Shown here: positions 1-5,810 of the stretch, one piece after another
Numbering within the stretch: the stretch's first letter is position 1
How the letters are laid out: every line of letters begins with the position of its first letter
The notes under the pieces: generated by a model
The model's input: the letters and a program-made list of their open reading frames with translations, nothing else
The model's database searches: none
What the model was told of the DNA's origin: nothing
Position numbers and translations under genes: made by a program
DNA from: JANWZL01 sp037445185
GTDB lineage: Bacteria > Pseudomonadota > Gammaproteobacteria > Burkholderiales > Thiobacillaceae
Direction of reading: 5' to 3'
Assembly: GCA_037445185.1 (NCBI GenBank)
Contig: JBBIKZ010000137.1
Location: 1-5,812, forward strand
DNA length: 5,812 nt

Positions 1-36
1 TGACCCGATGGTCGAAGCGGGTTGAAATCCGCTGGA

Positions 37-67
37 TTACCTAAATATCGGAAATCGTTGATATAAT
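37..67 (+). promoter_or_regulatory. Probable sigma-70 promoter of the FmdB-family gene
   Basis: An exact TATAAT lies at 62-67. The best -35 candidate is TTACCT at 37-42, with a long 19-base spacer and only three matches to TTGACA, so the -10 carries the call. Transcription would start near base 74. A small inverted repeat, ATATC at 45-49 and GATAT at 60-64, overlaps the -10 and could be an operator, but five base pairs is within chance. Confidence 0.55.
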
Positions 68-88
68 TGCAGCAATGTTTCGTTTTCC

Positions 89-93
89 GGAGG
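89..93 (+). promoter_or_regulatory. Shine-Dalgarno site that fixes the FmdB start at 99
   Basis: GGAGG sits five bases before the ATG at 99. An in-frame ATG at 75 would add eight residues, but it lies about where transcription should begin and has no ribosome binding site. FmdB-family proteins also normally begin with MPIY, as the protein read from 99 does. Confidence 0.8.
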
Positions 94-98
94 TCATC

Positions 99-356
99 AT
101 GCCGATCTACGCCTACAAGTGTTCCGATTGTGGCTTCGAACAGGACGTCATGCAGAAGGTGAGCGACGCGCCGCTGACCGATTGTCCCCAGTGCGGCAAG
201 CCCGCCTTTGCCAAGCAGCTGACCGCCGCCGGGTTCCAGCTCAAGGGTTCCGGCTGGTACGCCACCGACTTCAAGGGCGGCACCGCCGCGCCCAAGAAGG
301 AAGAGGCCCCGGCACCGGGCTGCGGCGCCGGCGGCTGCCCGGCCTGCGCGGCCTGA
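99..356 (+). CDS. FmdB-family zinc ribbon protein
   Basis: This 85-residue protein begins MPIYAYKCSDCG and has two CxxC pairs (Cys8/Cys11 and Cys29/Cys32) that should bind one zinc, which is the signature of the FmdB regulatory-protein family (CxxC_CxxC_SSSS-type zinc ribbon). The segment around residues 45-58 (GFQLKGSGWYATDF) is also typical of the family. The tail is low in complexity, with Ala, Pro and Lys, and ends in three more cysteines (75, 80, 83). The family name comes from a putative regulator in methylotroph amide metabolism; the biochemical role of proteobacterial members is not established. Its position upstream of the DUF502 gene and aspS is common in Beta- and Gammaproteobacteria. 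The start at 99 is supported by GGAGG five bases upstream. Family assignment is firm, function is unknown. Confidence 0.9.
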   Translation: MPIYAYKCSDCGFEQDVMQKVSDAPLTDCPQCGKPAFAKQLTAAGFQLKGSGWYATDFKGGTAAPKKEEAPAPGCGAGGCPACAA

Positions 357-371
357 GCCTGATCCCTGACC

Positions 372-414
372 GAAATCGGGCAAACGCCTGGGCGTTTGCC
401 CGATTTCTTTGTTG
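372..414 (+). terminator. Intrinsic terminator after the FmdB gene
   Basis: Bases 372-388 and 391-407 are perfect reverse complements (17 base pairs around a TG centre; in practice about 16 pairs with a four-base loop). The hairpin is followed by TTTGTTG at 408-414, a short, interrupted T tract. It begins 15 bases after the FmdB stop and ends just before the DUF502 start, so it should end much of the FmdB transcript. The reverse strand also carries A/T-rich bases at the stem foot, but no gene converges here. Confidence 0.85.
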
Positions 415-423
415 ACGACCGTC

Positions 424-1050
424 ATGGTGCAGCTACGGCGCTACTTCATCACCGGCCTGCTGATCTGGGTCCCCCTCGGGATCACGATCTGGGTGCTCGA
501 CGCCCTGCTCGGCGCCATGGACCAGACACTGCTGCTGCTGCCCGAGCACTGGCGACCGGAGGCCTGGCTGGGGGTGCGCATCCCCGGCCTGGGGGTGGTG
601 CTCACCGCCGTGGTCATCGTGCTGACCGGCGTGGTCAGCGCCAATCTCATCGGCCAGCGCCTGCTCGCCTACTGGGAGGGCCTGCTCGCGCGCATCCCGG
701 TGGTGAAATCCATCTACGGCAGCGTCAAGCAGGTCTCCGACACCCTGCTCTCCGGCACTGGGCACGCCTTCCGCAAGGTGCTGCTGGTGCACTATCCGCA
801 TCCCCAGGCCTGGTCGCTGGCCTTCCAGACCAACGTGCCCGACGAGGTGCAGGAGCGCCTCGGGGAGGATTGGCTGGCGGTGTTCATCCCCACCGCCCCC
901 AGCCCCGTGAACGGCTTCTATTTCTACGTGCGGCGCGAGGAGACCATCGAACTGGACGTGTCGGTGGACACCGCGCTCAAGTACATCGTATCCATGGGCG
1001 TGGTCGCGCCCACCCCACGCGCGGTGGCCAACCACTATCCCGGCGATTGA
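424..1050 (+). CDS. DUF502-family inner membrane protein
   Basis: A 208-residue membrane protein of the DUF502 family, the family that also contains plant COV/LCV proteins. Two hydrophobic segments are visible, at about residues 8-30 (starting RRYFITGLLIWVPLGIT, the characteristic opening) and 55-77. They are followed by the family's conserved cytoplasm-or-periplasm motif RIPVVKSIYGSVKQ at 90-103 and a soluble C-terminal domain of about 100 residues. Molecular function is unknown. I start it at ATG 424: the in-frame TTG at 409 lies inside the preceding terminator, and the protein from 424 begins like other members. No good Shine-Dalgarno site precedes 424, which is odd given the strong terminator immediately upstream. 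The stop is 28 bases from aspS, so the two are probably cotranscribed. Family call is firm; exact start is moderately sure. Confidence 0.88.
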   Translation: MVQLRRYFITGLLIWVPLGITIWVLDALLGAMDQTLLLLPEHWRPEAWLGVRIPGLGVVLTAVVIVLTGVVSANLIGQRLLAYWEGLLARIPVVKSIYGSVKQVSDTLLSGTGHAFRKVLLVHYPHPQAWSLAFQTNVPDEVQERLGEDWLAVFIPTAPSPVNGFYFYVRREETIELDVSVDTALKYIVSMGVVAPTPRAVANHYPGD

Positions 1051-1078
1051 TTGCAACAACTCTCAGGACACATAGCTC

Positions 1079-2860
1079 ATGCGTACTCATTACTGCGGCG
1101 CTGTCACCGCCGCCGACATCGACACCGTCGTCACCCTGTGCGGCTGGGCCCACCGCCGCCGCGACCACGGCGGGGTGATCTTCATCGACCTGAGGGACCG
1201 CGAAGGCACGGTGCAGGTGGTGGTGGACCCGGCTACGCCGGAGGCCTTCCGCGTGGCCGAGGAGGTGAGGAGCGAATACGTGCTCAAGGTCGAAGGCCGT
1301 GTGCGCCGCCGCCCGCCCGGCACCGAGAACCCCAATCTGCCCACCGGCGAGGTGGAGGTGCTGACCCAGTCCCTGGAGGTCTTGAACCCCTCCCTCACGC
1401 CGCCCTTCCAGCTCGACGACGAGAACCTGTCCGAAAACGTGCGCCTGACCTACCGCTACCTGGACCTGCGCCGGCCGGTCATGCAGGGCCACATGCGGCT
1501 GAGGTACCGGGTGACCAAGCTGATGCGCGATTACCTCGACGCACACGGCTTCATGGAGATCGAAACCCCCATGCTCACCCGCTCCACGCCGGAGGGGGCG
1601 CGCGATTACCTGGTGCCCTCCCGCGTGCACGACGGCATGTTCTACGCCCTGCCGCAGTCGCCGCAGCTGTTCAAGCAGCTTTTGATGGTGGCCGGATTCG
1701 ACCGCTACTTCCAGATCGTCAAGTGCTTCCGCGACGAGGACCTGAGGGCCGACCGGCAGCCTGAATTCACCCAGGTGGACCTGGAGGTCTCCTTCATGGA
1801 CGAGGAGGGGATCATGGAACTGGTCGAGGGCATGATCCGTCATGTGTTCAAGGCGGCCATCGACGTCGATCTGCCCAACCCCTTCCCGCGCATGCCCTAC
1901 AGCGAGGCGATGCGCCTGTATGGTTCCGACAAGCCCGACCTGCGTGTCTCGCTGGTGCTCACCGAGCTCACCGATGTGATGCGCGACGTCGACTTCAAGG
2001 TCTTCTCCGGCCCGGCCAACACGCCGGACGGCCGGGTGGCGGCGCTGCTGGTGCCCGGCGGTGGTGCGCTCACGCGCGGCGAGATCGACGGCTATACCGA
2101 GTTCGTCAAGATCTACGGCGCCAAGGGGCTCGCCTGGATCAAGGTGAACGAAGCGGCCAAGGGGCGCGAGGGCCTGCAGTCGCCCATCGTCAAGAACCTG
2201 CACGACGCGGCGCTCGCCGCGATCCTCGCGCGCACCGGCGCGCGCGATGGCGACCTCATCTTCTTCGGCGCCGACCGCGCCAAGGTGGTCAACGACGCCA
2301 TGGGGGCGTTGCGGACCAAGATCGGTCACGAGAAGGGGCATGCGGTCAAGGCATGGCGGCCGCTGTGGGTGGTGGACTTCCCCATGTTCGAATGGAACGA
2401 CGAGGAGAAGCGCTGGGACGCCCTGCACCATCCCTTCACCTCGCCCAAGCCGGGTCACGAGGAATGGCTGGCGAGCGACCCCGGCCGCGCCCTCTCGCCT
2501 GCCTACGACATGGTCCTCAATGGCTGGGAGGTGGGTGGCGGCTCCATCCGTATCCACCGCGAGGCCGTGCAGGAGAAGGTGTTCGCCGCCCTCAACATCG
2601 GCGAGGCCGAGCGGCGCAACAAGTTCGGCTTCCTGCTCGACGCCCTCAAGTACGGGGCCCCGCCGCACGGGGGGCTTGCCTTCGGGCTGGATCGTCTGGT
2701 GGCGCTGATGGCGGGGGCGGACTCCATCCGCGACGTCATCGCCTTCCCCAAGACCCAGCGCGCCAACTGCCTGATGACGCAGGCCCCCAACGTGGTCGAC
2801 GAGCGGCAGTTGCGCGAGCTGCACATCCGCCTGCGCAATCCGCCCCCGGTGCAGGGCTGA
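1079..2860 (+). CDS. aspS: Aspartyl-tRNA synthetase (AspRS), class II, bacterial type
   Basis: AspRS joins aspartate to tRNA(Asp) using ATP in the cytoplasm. At 593 residues it is the usual bacterial length. The N-terminal OB-fold anticodon-binding domain (about 1-105) opens MRTHYCG, as in E. coli MRTEYCG. Class II motif 1 surrounds Pro164 (EIETPMLTRSTPEGARDYL); QSPQL is at 193-197; motif 2 is FRDEDLRADRQPEF at 217-230 with catalytic Arg218; the bacteria-specific GAD insertion lies between about 290 and 420; motif 3 is GGLAFGLDRL at 531-540 with Arg539. His30 (RRRDHGG) and Gly81 match Pseudomonas aeruginosa rather than E. coli, which has Leu at the first site; as I recall, these residues mark non-discriminating enzymes that also charge tRNA(Asn). 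An AGGA at 1065-1068 is a plausible ribosome binding site. No truncation or frameshift is seen. Confidence 0.98.
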   Translation: MRTHYCGAVTAADIDTVVTLCGWAHRRRDHGGVIFIDLRDREGTVQVVVDPATPEAFRVAEEVRSEYVLKVEGRVRRRPPGTENPNLPTGEVEVLTQSLEVLNPSLTPPFQLDDENLSENVRLTYRYLDLRRPVMQGHMRLRYRVTKLMRDYLDAHGFMEIETPMLTRSTPEGARDYLVPSRVHDGMFYALPQSPQLFKQLLMVAGFDRYFQIVKCFRDEDLRADRQPEFTQVDLEVSFMDEEGIMELVEGMIRHVFKAAIDVDLPNPFPRMPYSEAMRLYGSDKPDLRVSLVLTELTDVMRDVDFKVFSGPANTPDGRVAALLVPGGGALTRGEIDGYTEFVKIYGAKGLAWIKVNEAAKGREGLQSPIVKNLHDAALAAILARTGARDGDLIFFGADRAKVVNDAMGALRTKIGHEKGHAVKAWRPLWVVDFPMFEWNDEEKRWDALHHPFTSPKPGHEEWLASDPGRALSPAYDMVLNGWEVGGGSIRIHREAVQEKVFAALNIGEAERRNKFGFLLDALKYGAPPHGGLAFGLDRLVALMAGADSIRDVIAFPKTQRANCLMTQAPNVVDERQLRELHIRLRNPPPVQG

Positions 2861-2906
2861 GGCGCCCGCCACGCCTTGCGATGGACGCCGCAGGCGCTGT
2901 TCGTCG

Positions 2907-2920
2907 CCGGCGGCCGCCGG
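2907..2920. repeat. 14-base perfect palindrome between aspS and nudB
   Basis: CCGGCGGCCGCCGG reads the same on both strands. It lies in the 76-base aspS-nudB gap, just before the nudB ribosome binding site. It has no T tract, so it is not an obvious terminator. In DNA this GC-rich it may have no function; an mRNA hairpin or a protein-binding site is possible. Confidence 0.4.
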
Positions 2921-2936
2921 TGAGGACCGATAGACG

Positions 2937-3407
2937 ATGCGCGAGTACAAGCTTCCGGTCTCCGTCCTGGTGGTGATCCATACACCGGACCTCGACATCC
3001 TGCTGCTGGAGCGGGCCGACCACCCCGGCTGGTGGCAGTCGGTCACCGGTAGCCAGCAGCCGGGCGAGACCCTGCACGAGACGGCGGCGCGCGAGGTCAT
3101 GGAGGAGACCGGGCTGGACGCGGGGGCCTATACGCTCGAGGACTGGGGCTACAGCAACGTCTACGCGATCTACGACTGCTATCGCCACCGCTACGCCCCC
3201 GGCACGACGCACAACACCGAACACGTCTTCGGCCTCTGCCTGCCGGCGGCCCTGCCGGTCGTGATCGCGCCGCGCGAGCACCTGGCCTGGCGCTGGGTGC
3301 CCTGGCAGGAGGCCGCCGCCATGTGCTTCTCGCCCAGCAACGCCGAGGCGATCCGTCGCCTGGCCCGCCGGCACGGGCTGGCGGGCGCGTCGCCTGTGGC
3401 AGAATAG
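2937..3407 (+). CDS. nudB: Dihydroneopterin triphosphate diphosphatase, Nudix family
   Basis: NudB hydrolyses dihydroneopterin triphosphate to the monophosphate and pyrophosphate, an early step of folate synthesis in the cytoplasm. The 156-residue protein has a complete Nudix box from Gly38 to Leu60 (G-x5-E-x7-REVMEE-TGL), with metal-binding Glu53, Glu56 and Glu57. Outside the box it shares E. coli NudB features, notably PVSVLVVI near the start, WQSVTGS before the box, and RHRYAPGTTHNTE after it; this separates it from generic Nudix hydrolases. GAGGA at 2922-2926 precedes the ATG by ten bases. It follows aspS on the same strand, as in many Gammaproteobacteria including E. coli, so cotranscription is likely although the 76-base gap could hold a weak signal. 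Nothing is missing. Confidence 0.9.
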   Translation: MREYKLPVSVLVVIHTPDLDILLLERADHPGWWQSVTGSQQPGETLHETAAREVMEETGLDAGAYTLEDWGYSNVYAIYDCYRHRYAPGTTHNTEHVFGLCLPAALPVVIAPREHLAWRWVPWQEAAAMCFSPSNAEAIRRLARRHGLAGASPVAE

Positions 3408-3445
3408 GCGGGCTACGCTCCACCCGGCTGACAGTCCCCTTCACC

Positions 3446-4021
3446 ATGCGTCGGCGCACCTTCCTGACCCTGTGCACCCTGCTGGCGAGCCCCCACCTCC
3501 CGGCCCTGGCCGAACCACGCCTGCGGGCAGTGGCTAGTGTCGAGCGCAGCATGGCCTTCGGCAGTATCACCATCAGGGCCTTTGTCGACGTGCCCGTGGA
3601 GGGCAGACTGGCCTGGAGCGTGCTGACCGATTACGACCGCCTGGCCGAGTTCGTGCCCGACATGCACCTGTCGCGGCGCATCAGCAAGCCGGGCGAGCCC
3701 ACACGGGTGCATCAGCGCGGCGAGAAGACCTGGCTGCTCATCGACACGCCCTTCGAGGTCGTCCTGCTGATGCACGAGACGCCTTACACCCGCATCTATT
3801 TCCGGCAACTCTCCGGCACCCTCAAGGACATGTACGGCGAATGGCGCCTGCTGCCCCTGGCCGACGGCGTGCGCATCACCTACATGGCGCGGCTGGAGCC
3901 AGGGCTGCTCTCCCTCCGTGTGCCGGGCGACGGCTGGCTGATCGAGGCGGACATCCAGCGCATGCTGGAGGCCATCGGCCAAGAGATGCTGCGCCGCCGC
4001 CACGGCCGTACTAGCTCATGA
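3446..4021 (+). CDS. Exported SRPBCC-domain protein (cyclase/dehydrase-like), first of a tandem pair
   Basis: A 191-residue protein with an N-terminal export signal and one SRPBCC (START/Bet v1-like) domain, a fold that usually encloses a hydrophobic ligand. The signal is MRRRTFLTLCTLLAS with likely cleavage after Ala22 (ALA before Glu23). RRTFL resembles a twin-arginine motif, so Tat export is possible, although the hydrophobic stretch is short. The domain carries AWSVLTDYDRLAEFVPDM from Ala56, typical of the polyketide cyclase/COQ10-like branch, and GEWRL from Gly131. The ligand and function are unknown. ATG 3446 is chosen because it gives the signal peptide; the frame is open from 3323, but that would place the signal internally and overlap nudB. 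There is no clear Shine-Dalgarno site. It begins 38 bases after nudB and its stop overlaps the next start as ATGA, implying coupled translation. Confidence 0.82.
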   Translation: MRRRTFLTLCTLLASPHLPALAEPRLRAVASVERSMAFGSITIRAFVDVPVEGRLAWSVLTDYDRLAEFVPDMHLSRRISKPGEPTRVHQRGEKTWLLIDTPFEVVLLMHETPYTRIYFRQLSGTLKDMYGEWRLLPLADGVRITYMARLEPGLLSLRVPGDGWLIEADIQRMLEAIGQEMLRRRHGRTSS

Positions 4022-4578
4022 TGACCTGGCGCGACAAACGCCTTTGGCCAGGGCTCATGGCCATGCTCCTGCTGATCCTGCCCCTGCGGGTAGGTTGTGC
4101 CGAGGCGCGTGTGCGGGTGCAGGCGAACGAGGCGGCGATTCACGTCCATGCCGAGATCGACACCCGTGTCGATCGTGACGCGGCCTGGGCCGTGCTCACC
4201 GACTACAACCGCTGGTCGGAATTCATCCCGGACCTCGTCATCTCGCGCGTGATTTCGCCGCCGGGGCAGCCGATCCGGCTCGAGCAGCGCGGCAGCATCC
4301 CCTGGCTGCCCAATTTCCCGTTGGTGATGATCGCCCTGGTGGAGGAGAATCCGCCCCGCGCCATCCGTTTCCAGCGCATCGCCGGCAACATCCAGGCCCT
4401 GGTCGGCGAATGGCAGATCCAGGGCAAAGCACCGGTGCGGCTCATGTATCGCGCCATGGTGATCCCCGGTTTCCCCATGCCGCCGGAGGCGAGTATCGAG
4501 ATCTTCCGCCACGATGCCAGAGTGCGTCTGGAGGCGATGGCGCGGGAGATGGAGCGGCGGGCGGCGCGCCGGCCCTGA
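4018..4578 (+). CDS. Exported SRPBCC-domain protein (cyclase/dehydrase-like), second of a tandem pair
   Basis: A 186-residue paralogue of the gene before it. Both carry the block AW(S/A)VLTDY starting at residue 56, then EF(V/I)PD, SR.IS, PG.P, QRG and GEW, with only a one-residue shift by GEW (Gly130 here, Gly131 there), so a tandem duplication with later divergence is clear. The N-terminus has charged residues (RDKR) followed by a hydrophobic run (LMAMLLLILPL) and likely Sec cleavage after Ala28 or Ala30, placing the domain in the periplasm. Cys27 sits in LRVGC, which is a poor lipobox because Arg occupies the -3 position. The start codon overlaps the preceding stop (ATGA), and a second ATG follows at once at 4021; either could be used. 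The ligand is unknown. It is the last plus-strand gene, facing metR. Confidence 0.82.
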   Translation: MMTWRDKRLWPGLMAMLLLILPLRVGCAEARVRVQANEAAIHVHAEIDTRVDRDAAWAVLTDYNRWSEFIPDLVISRVISPPGQPIRLEQRGSIPWLPNFPLVMIALVEENPPRAIRFQRIAGNIQALVGEWQIQGKAPVRLMYRAMVIPGFPMPPEASIEIFRHDARVRLEAMAREMERRAARRP

Positions 4579-4609
4579 CTCGCCGTCGGCCCAAGGCCAC
4601 GACCGTGTT

Positions 4610-4630
4610 GGGTGCCGCTGTGGGCAACCC
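4610..4630. other. Weak hairpin between convergent genes, possible shared terminator
   Basis: The 63-base gap between the second SRPBCC gene and the end of metR contains GGGTGCC (4610-4616) pairing with GGC-A-ACCC (4623-4630), seven pairs with one bulged A and a six-base loop. A competing hairpin pairs 4590-4594 with 4608-4612. Neither has a T tract on either strand, so intrinsic termination is doubtful; Rho-dependent ending or read-through is as likely. Confidence 0.25.
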
Positions 4631-4641
4631 TGGCGGTGCGG

Positions 4642-5535
4642 TTACTGACCGGCTGCGCTTGCGGGCAACAAGCGCAAGAAACCCTGCAGATGCGGCAGCA
4701 TCGTATCGGCCTCGCGCACACAGGCCCAAAGCGTGCACGGTAGTCCCGCTTCGCCCAGGCCCAGTGCCACGACACGCCCCTGCGCACAGGCCGTGGCACA
4801 GGCCCAGTCCGGCAGGGCGGTGACGCCCTGTCCGAGGGCCGTCAGTTCGATCAACAGCGCGGTGCTATCCACCGCCCGCACGCGCGCGGGCTCCACCCCC
4901 GCTGGCCACAGGAAGCGGCTGAAGATGTCCAGCCGGCCGCGTTCGACCGGATAGACGAGCAGGGTTTGTTCGCCCAGCTCCGCTGGGCTCACCCAGGGAC
5001 GCCCGGCCAGGGGGTGCTCGGGGGCGACGAGCAGGCGCAGCGTATAGTCGAACAACCGCTGCCAGTGCATACCCGGTAGGCCGCGGCGATCCGGCGTCAG
5101 CACCAGGTCCAGGCTGCCCTCCTGCAGGCGGGGTAGAGGGTCGAGACTGGCCGAGAAGACCACGTCCAGCTCGATGCCAGGGAAGGCACGCCGATAGTCG
5201 CGCAGGCGCGGCAACAGCCACTCCAGGCAGCTATGGCACTCCGAGGCGATGGCGAGCCGCCCGACTCTACCCTGGGCCAGACCTCGGATGCGCGCCAGGG
5301 TGGCCTCGGTCTGTGGCAGGACCGCGCGCGCCAGCTCGATGAGCAGCCATCCGGCCTGGGTCGGTCTGAGCGGTCGGGCGGCACGGTCGAAGAGCGGGCA
5401 GGCGAGGCGATCCTCCAGTTCCCTCAGTTGATGCGACAGGGCCGACTGGGTCAGGTGCAGGCGCTCGGCAGCGACGGTCAGACTGCCGGTCTCGGCGAGG
5501 GCGAGCAAGGTGCGCAGATGACGCAGTTCGAGCAT
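4642..5535 (-). CDS. metR: MetR, LysR-type activator of methionine biosynthesis genes
   Basis: MetR is a DNA-binding regulator that senses homocysteine and controls met genes such as metE and metH, and usually itself. This 297-residue protein has the LysR winged helix-turn-helix at about residues 1-60 (LTVAAERLHLTQSALSHQLRELE at 19-41) and a periplasmic-binding-protein-like effector domain. It matches E. coli MetR well beyond the general LysR family: ECHSC at 99-103 (E. coli ECHSCIQWL), then DP-P-LQ-G-LDLV-T, the segment LFDYTLRLLVAPEHPLAG, then LLVYPVERGRLDIF and ALPDW. It is about 20 residues shorter than the E. coli protein at the C-terminus. The TAA stop is at 4644-4642. No clear Shine-Dalgarno site precedes the ATG. 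The inverted-repeat element begins only 36 bases upstream, so the promoter must lie in or next to it. The usual divergent metE is not in the window. Confidence 0.9.
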   Translation of the reverse strand: MLELRHLRTLLALAETGSLTVAAERLHLTQSALSHQLRELEDRLACPLFDRAARPLRPTQAGWLLIELARAVLPQTEATLARIRGLAQGRVGRLAIASECHSCLEWLLPRLRDYRRAFPGIELDVVFSASLDPLPRLQEGSLDLVLTPDRRGLPGMHWQRLFDYTLRLLVAPEHPLAGRPWVSPAELGEQTLLVYPVERGRLDIFSRFLWPAGVEPARVRAVDSTALLIELTALGQGVTALPDWACATACAQGRVVALGLGEAGLPCTLWACVREADTMLPHLQGFLRLLPASAAGQ

Positions 5536-5571
5536 GCTGGAGGCGATGGCGCAGGGGCAAGACGAGATTTA

Positions 5572-5591
5572 AACCTAAAAACCTCAGTTGA
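5572..5591 (+). repeat. Left terminal inverted repeat of the 239-bp element
   Basis: The sequence AACCTAAAAACCTCAGTTGA is exactly complementary to the right end. The outer half is A/T-rich in a GC-rich surrounding. The outer flank reads GATTTA, and the metR start codon is 36 bases away. Confidence 0.9.
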
Positions 5592-5790
5592 CCGCTCCTT
5601 GGCCTTCGCAAAGACGCATGGAACCTGACGTATGCGCCTCCGAGCACGCTCACCCGGAAGGTGAGACCGCTACACGCCCGCTTTCGGGTCTGTGCGCGCG
5701 TCTGGCTGCGTTGCTCCTCCTTGCGGGGAACGACCCCGCGGCGTCGTCGCGCCTTGCCAGCCACACGCACAAACCCGCCTTCGGGCGCGT

Positions 5791-5810
5791 TCAACTGAGG
5801 TTTTTAGGTT
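5791..5810 (-). repeat. Right terminal inverted repeat of the 239-bp element
   Basis: The sequence TCAACTGAGGTTTTTAGGTT is the exact reverse complement of the left end. Only AA follows before the window stops, so neither the flank nor any longer repeat can be judged. Confidence 0.9.

Larger units (their letters stand above)
5572..5810. mobile_element. 239-bp inverted-repeat element, MITE-like, no transposase
   Basis: The unit is bounded by perfect 20-base inverted repeats (5572-5591 and 5791-5810), with weaker matching for about seven more bases inward. The interior has no credible gene: frames cross it on both strands, but they run out of metR or off the window and have shadow-like arginine-rich translations. 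It contains several short hairpins (5649-5665, 5677-5688, 5723-5739, 5774-5785) and two nested longer-range stems (5691-5696 with 5766-5771; 5703-5708 with 5758-5763). Size, perfect ends and lack of coding suggest a non-autonomous transposable element or dispersed structured repeat. A target duplication cannot be tested because the window ends two bases beyond the right end. A locus-specific structured RNA is the alternative. I do not recognise the family. Confidence 0.6.

Noticed and set aside
16..33. Possible tRNA T-arm (AGCGG, eight-base loop, CCGCT)
   Set aside because: The loop is eight bases instead of seven, lacks TTC, and no acceptor stem or CCA follows. It is probably a chance hairpin.
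75..98. Earlier ATG for the FmdB-family gene
   Set aside because: It coincides with the expected transcription start and has no ribosome binding site. The ATG at 99 has GGAGG and gives the family's normal N-terminus.
977..3100. Long minus-strand open frame of 707 codons opposite aspS
   Set aside because: It is antisense to a complete, motif-perfect aspS, and its translation is rich in His, Gly, Arg and Val without recognisable domains. This is a GC-rich shadow frame.
4018..4101. Lipoprotein signal in the second SRPBCC protein (LRVGC)
   Set aside because: Arg at the -3 position breaks the lipobox consensus, and ordinary signal peptidase sites follow directly at Ala28 and Ala30.
4655..4678. 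Alternative 6-bp hairpins near the end of metR as a terminator
   Set aside because: They lie inside the metR coding sequence, have a nine-base loop and no T tract.
5267..5794. Minus-strand open frame of 175 codons crossing the inverted-repeat element into metR
   Set aside because: It overlaps the first third of metR in another frame, is arginine-rich and low in complexity, and depends on both ends of the element. No start signal or domain supports it.
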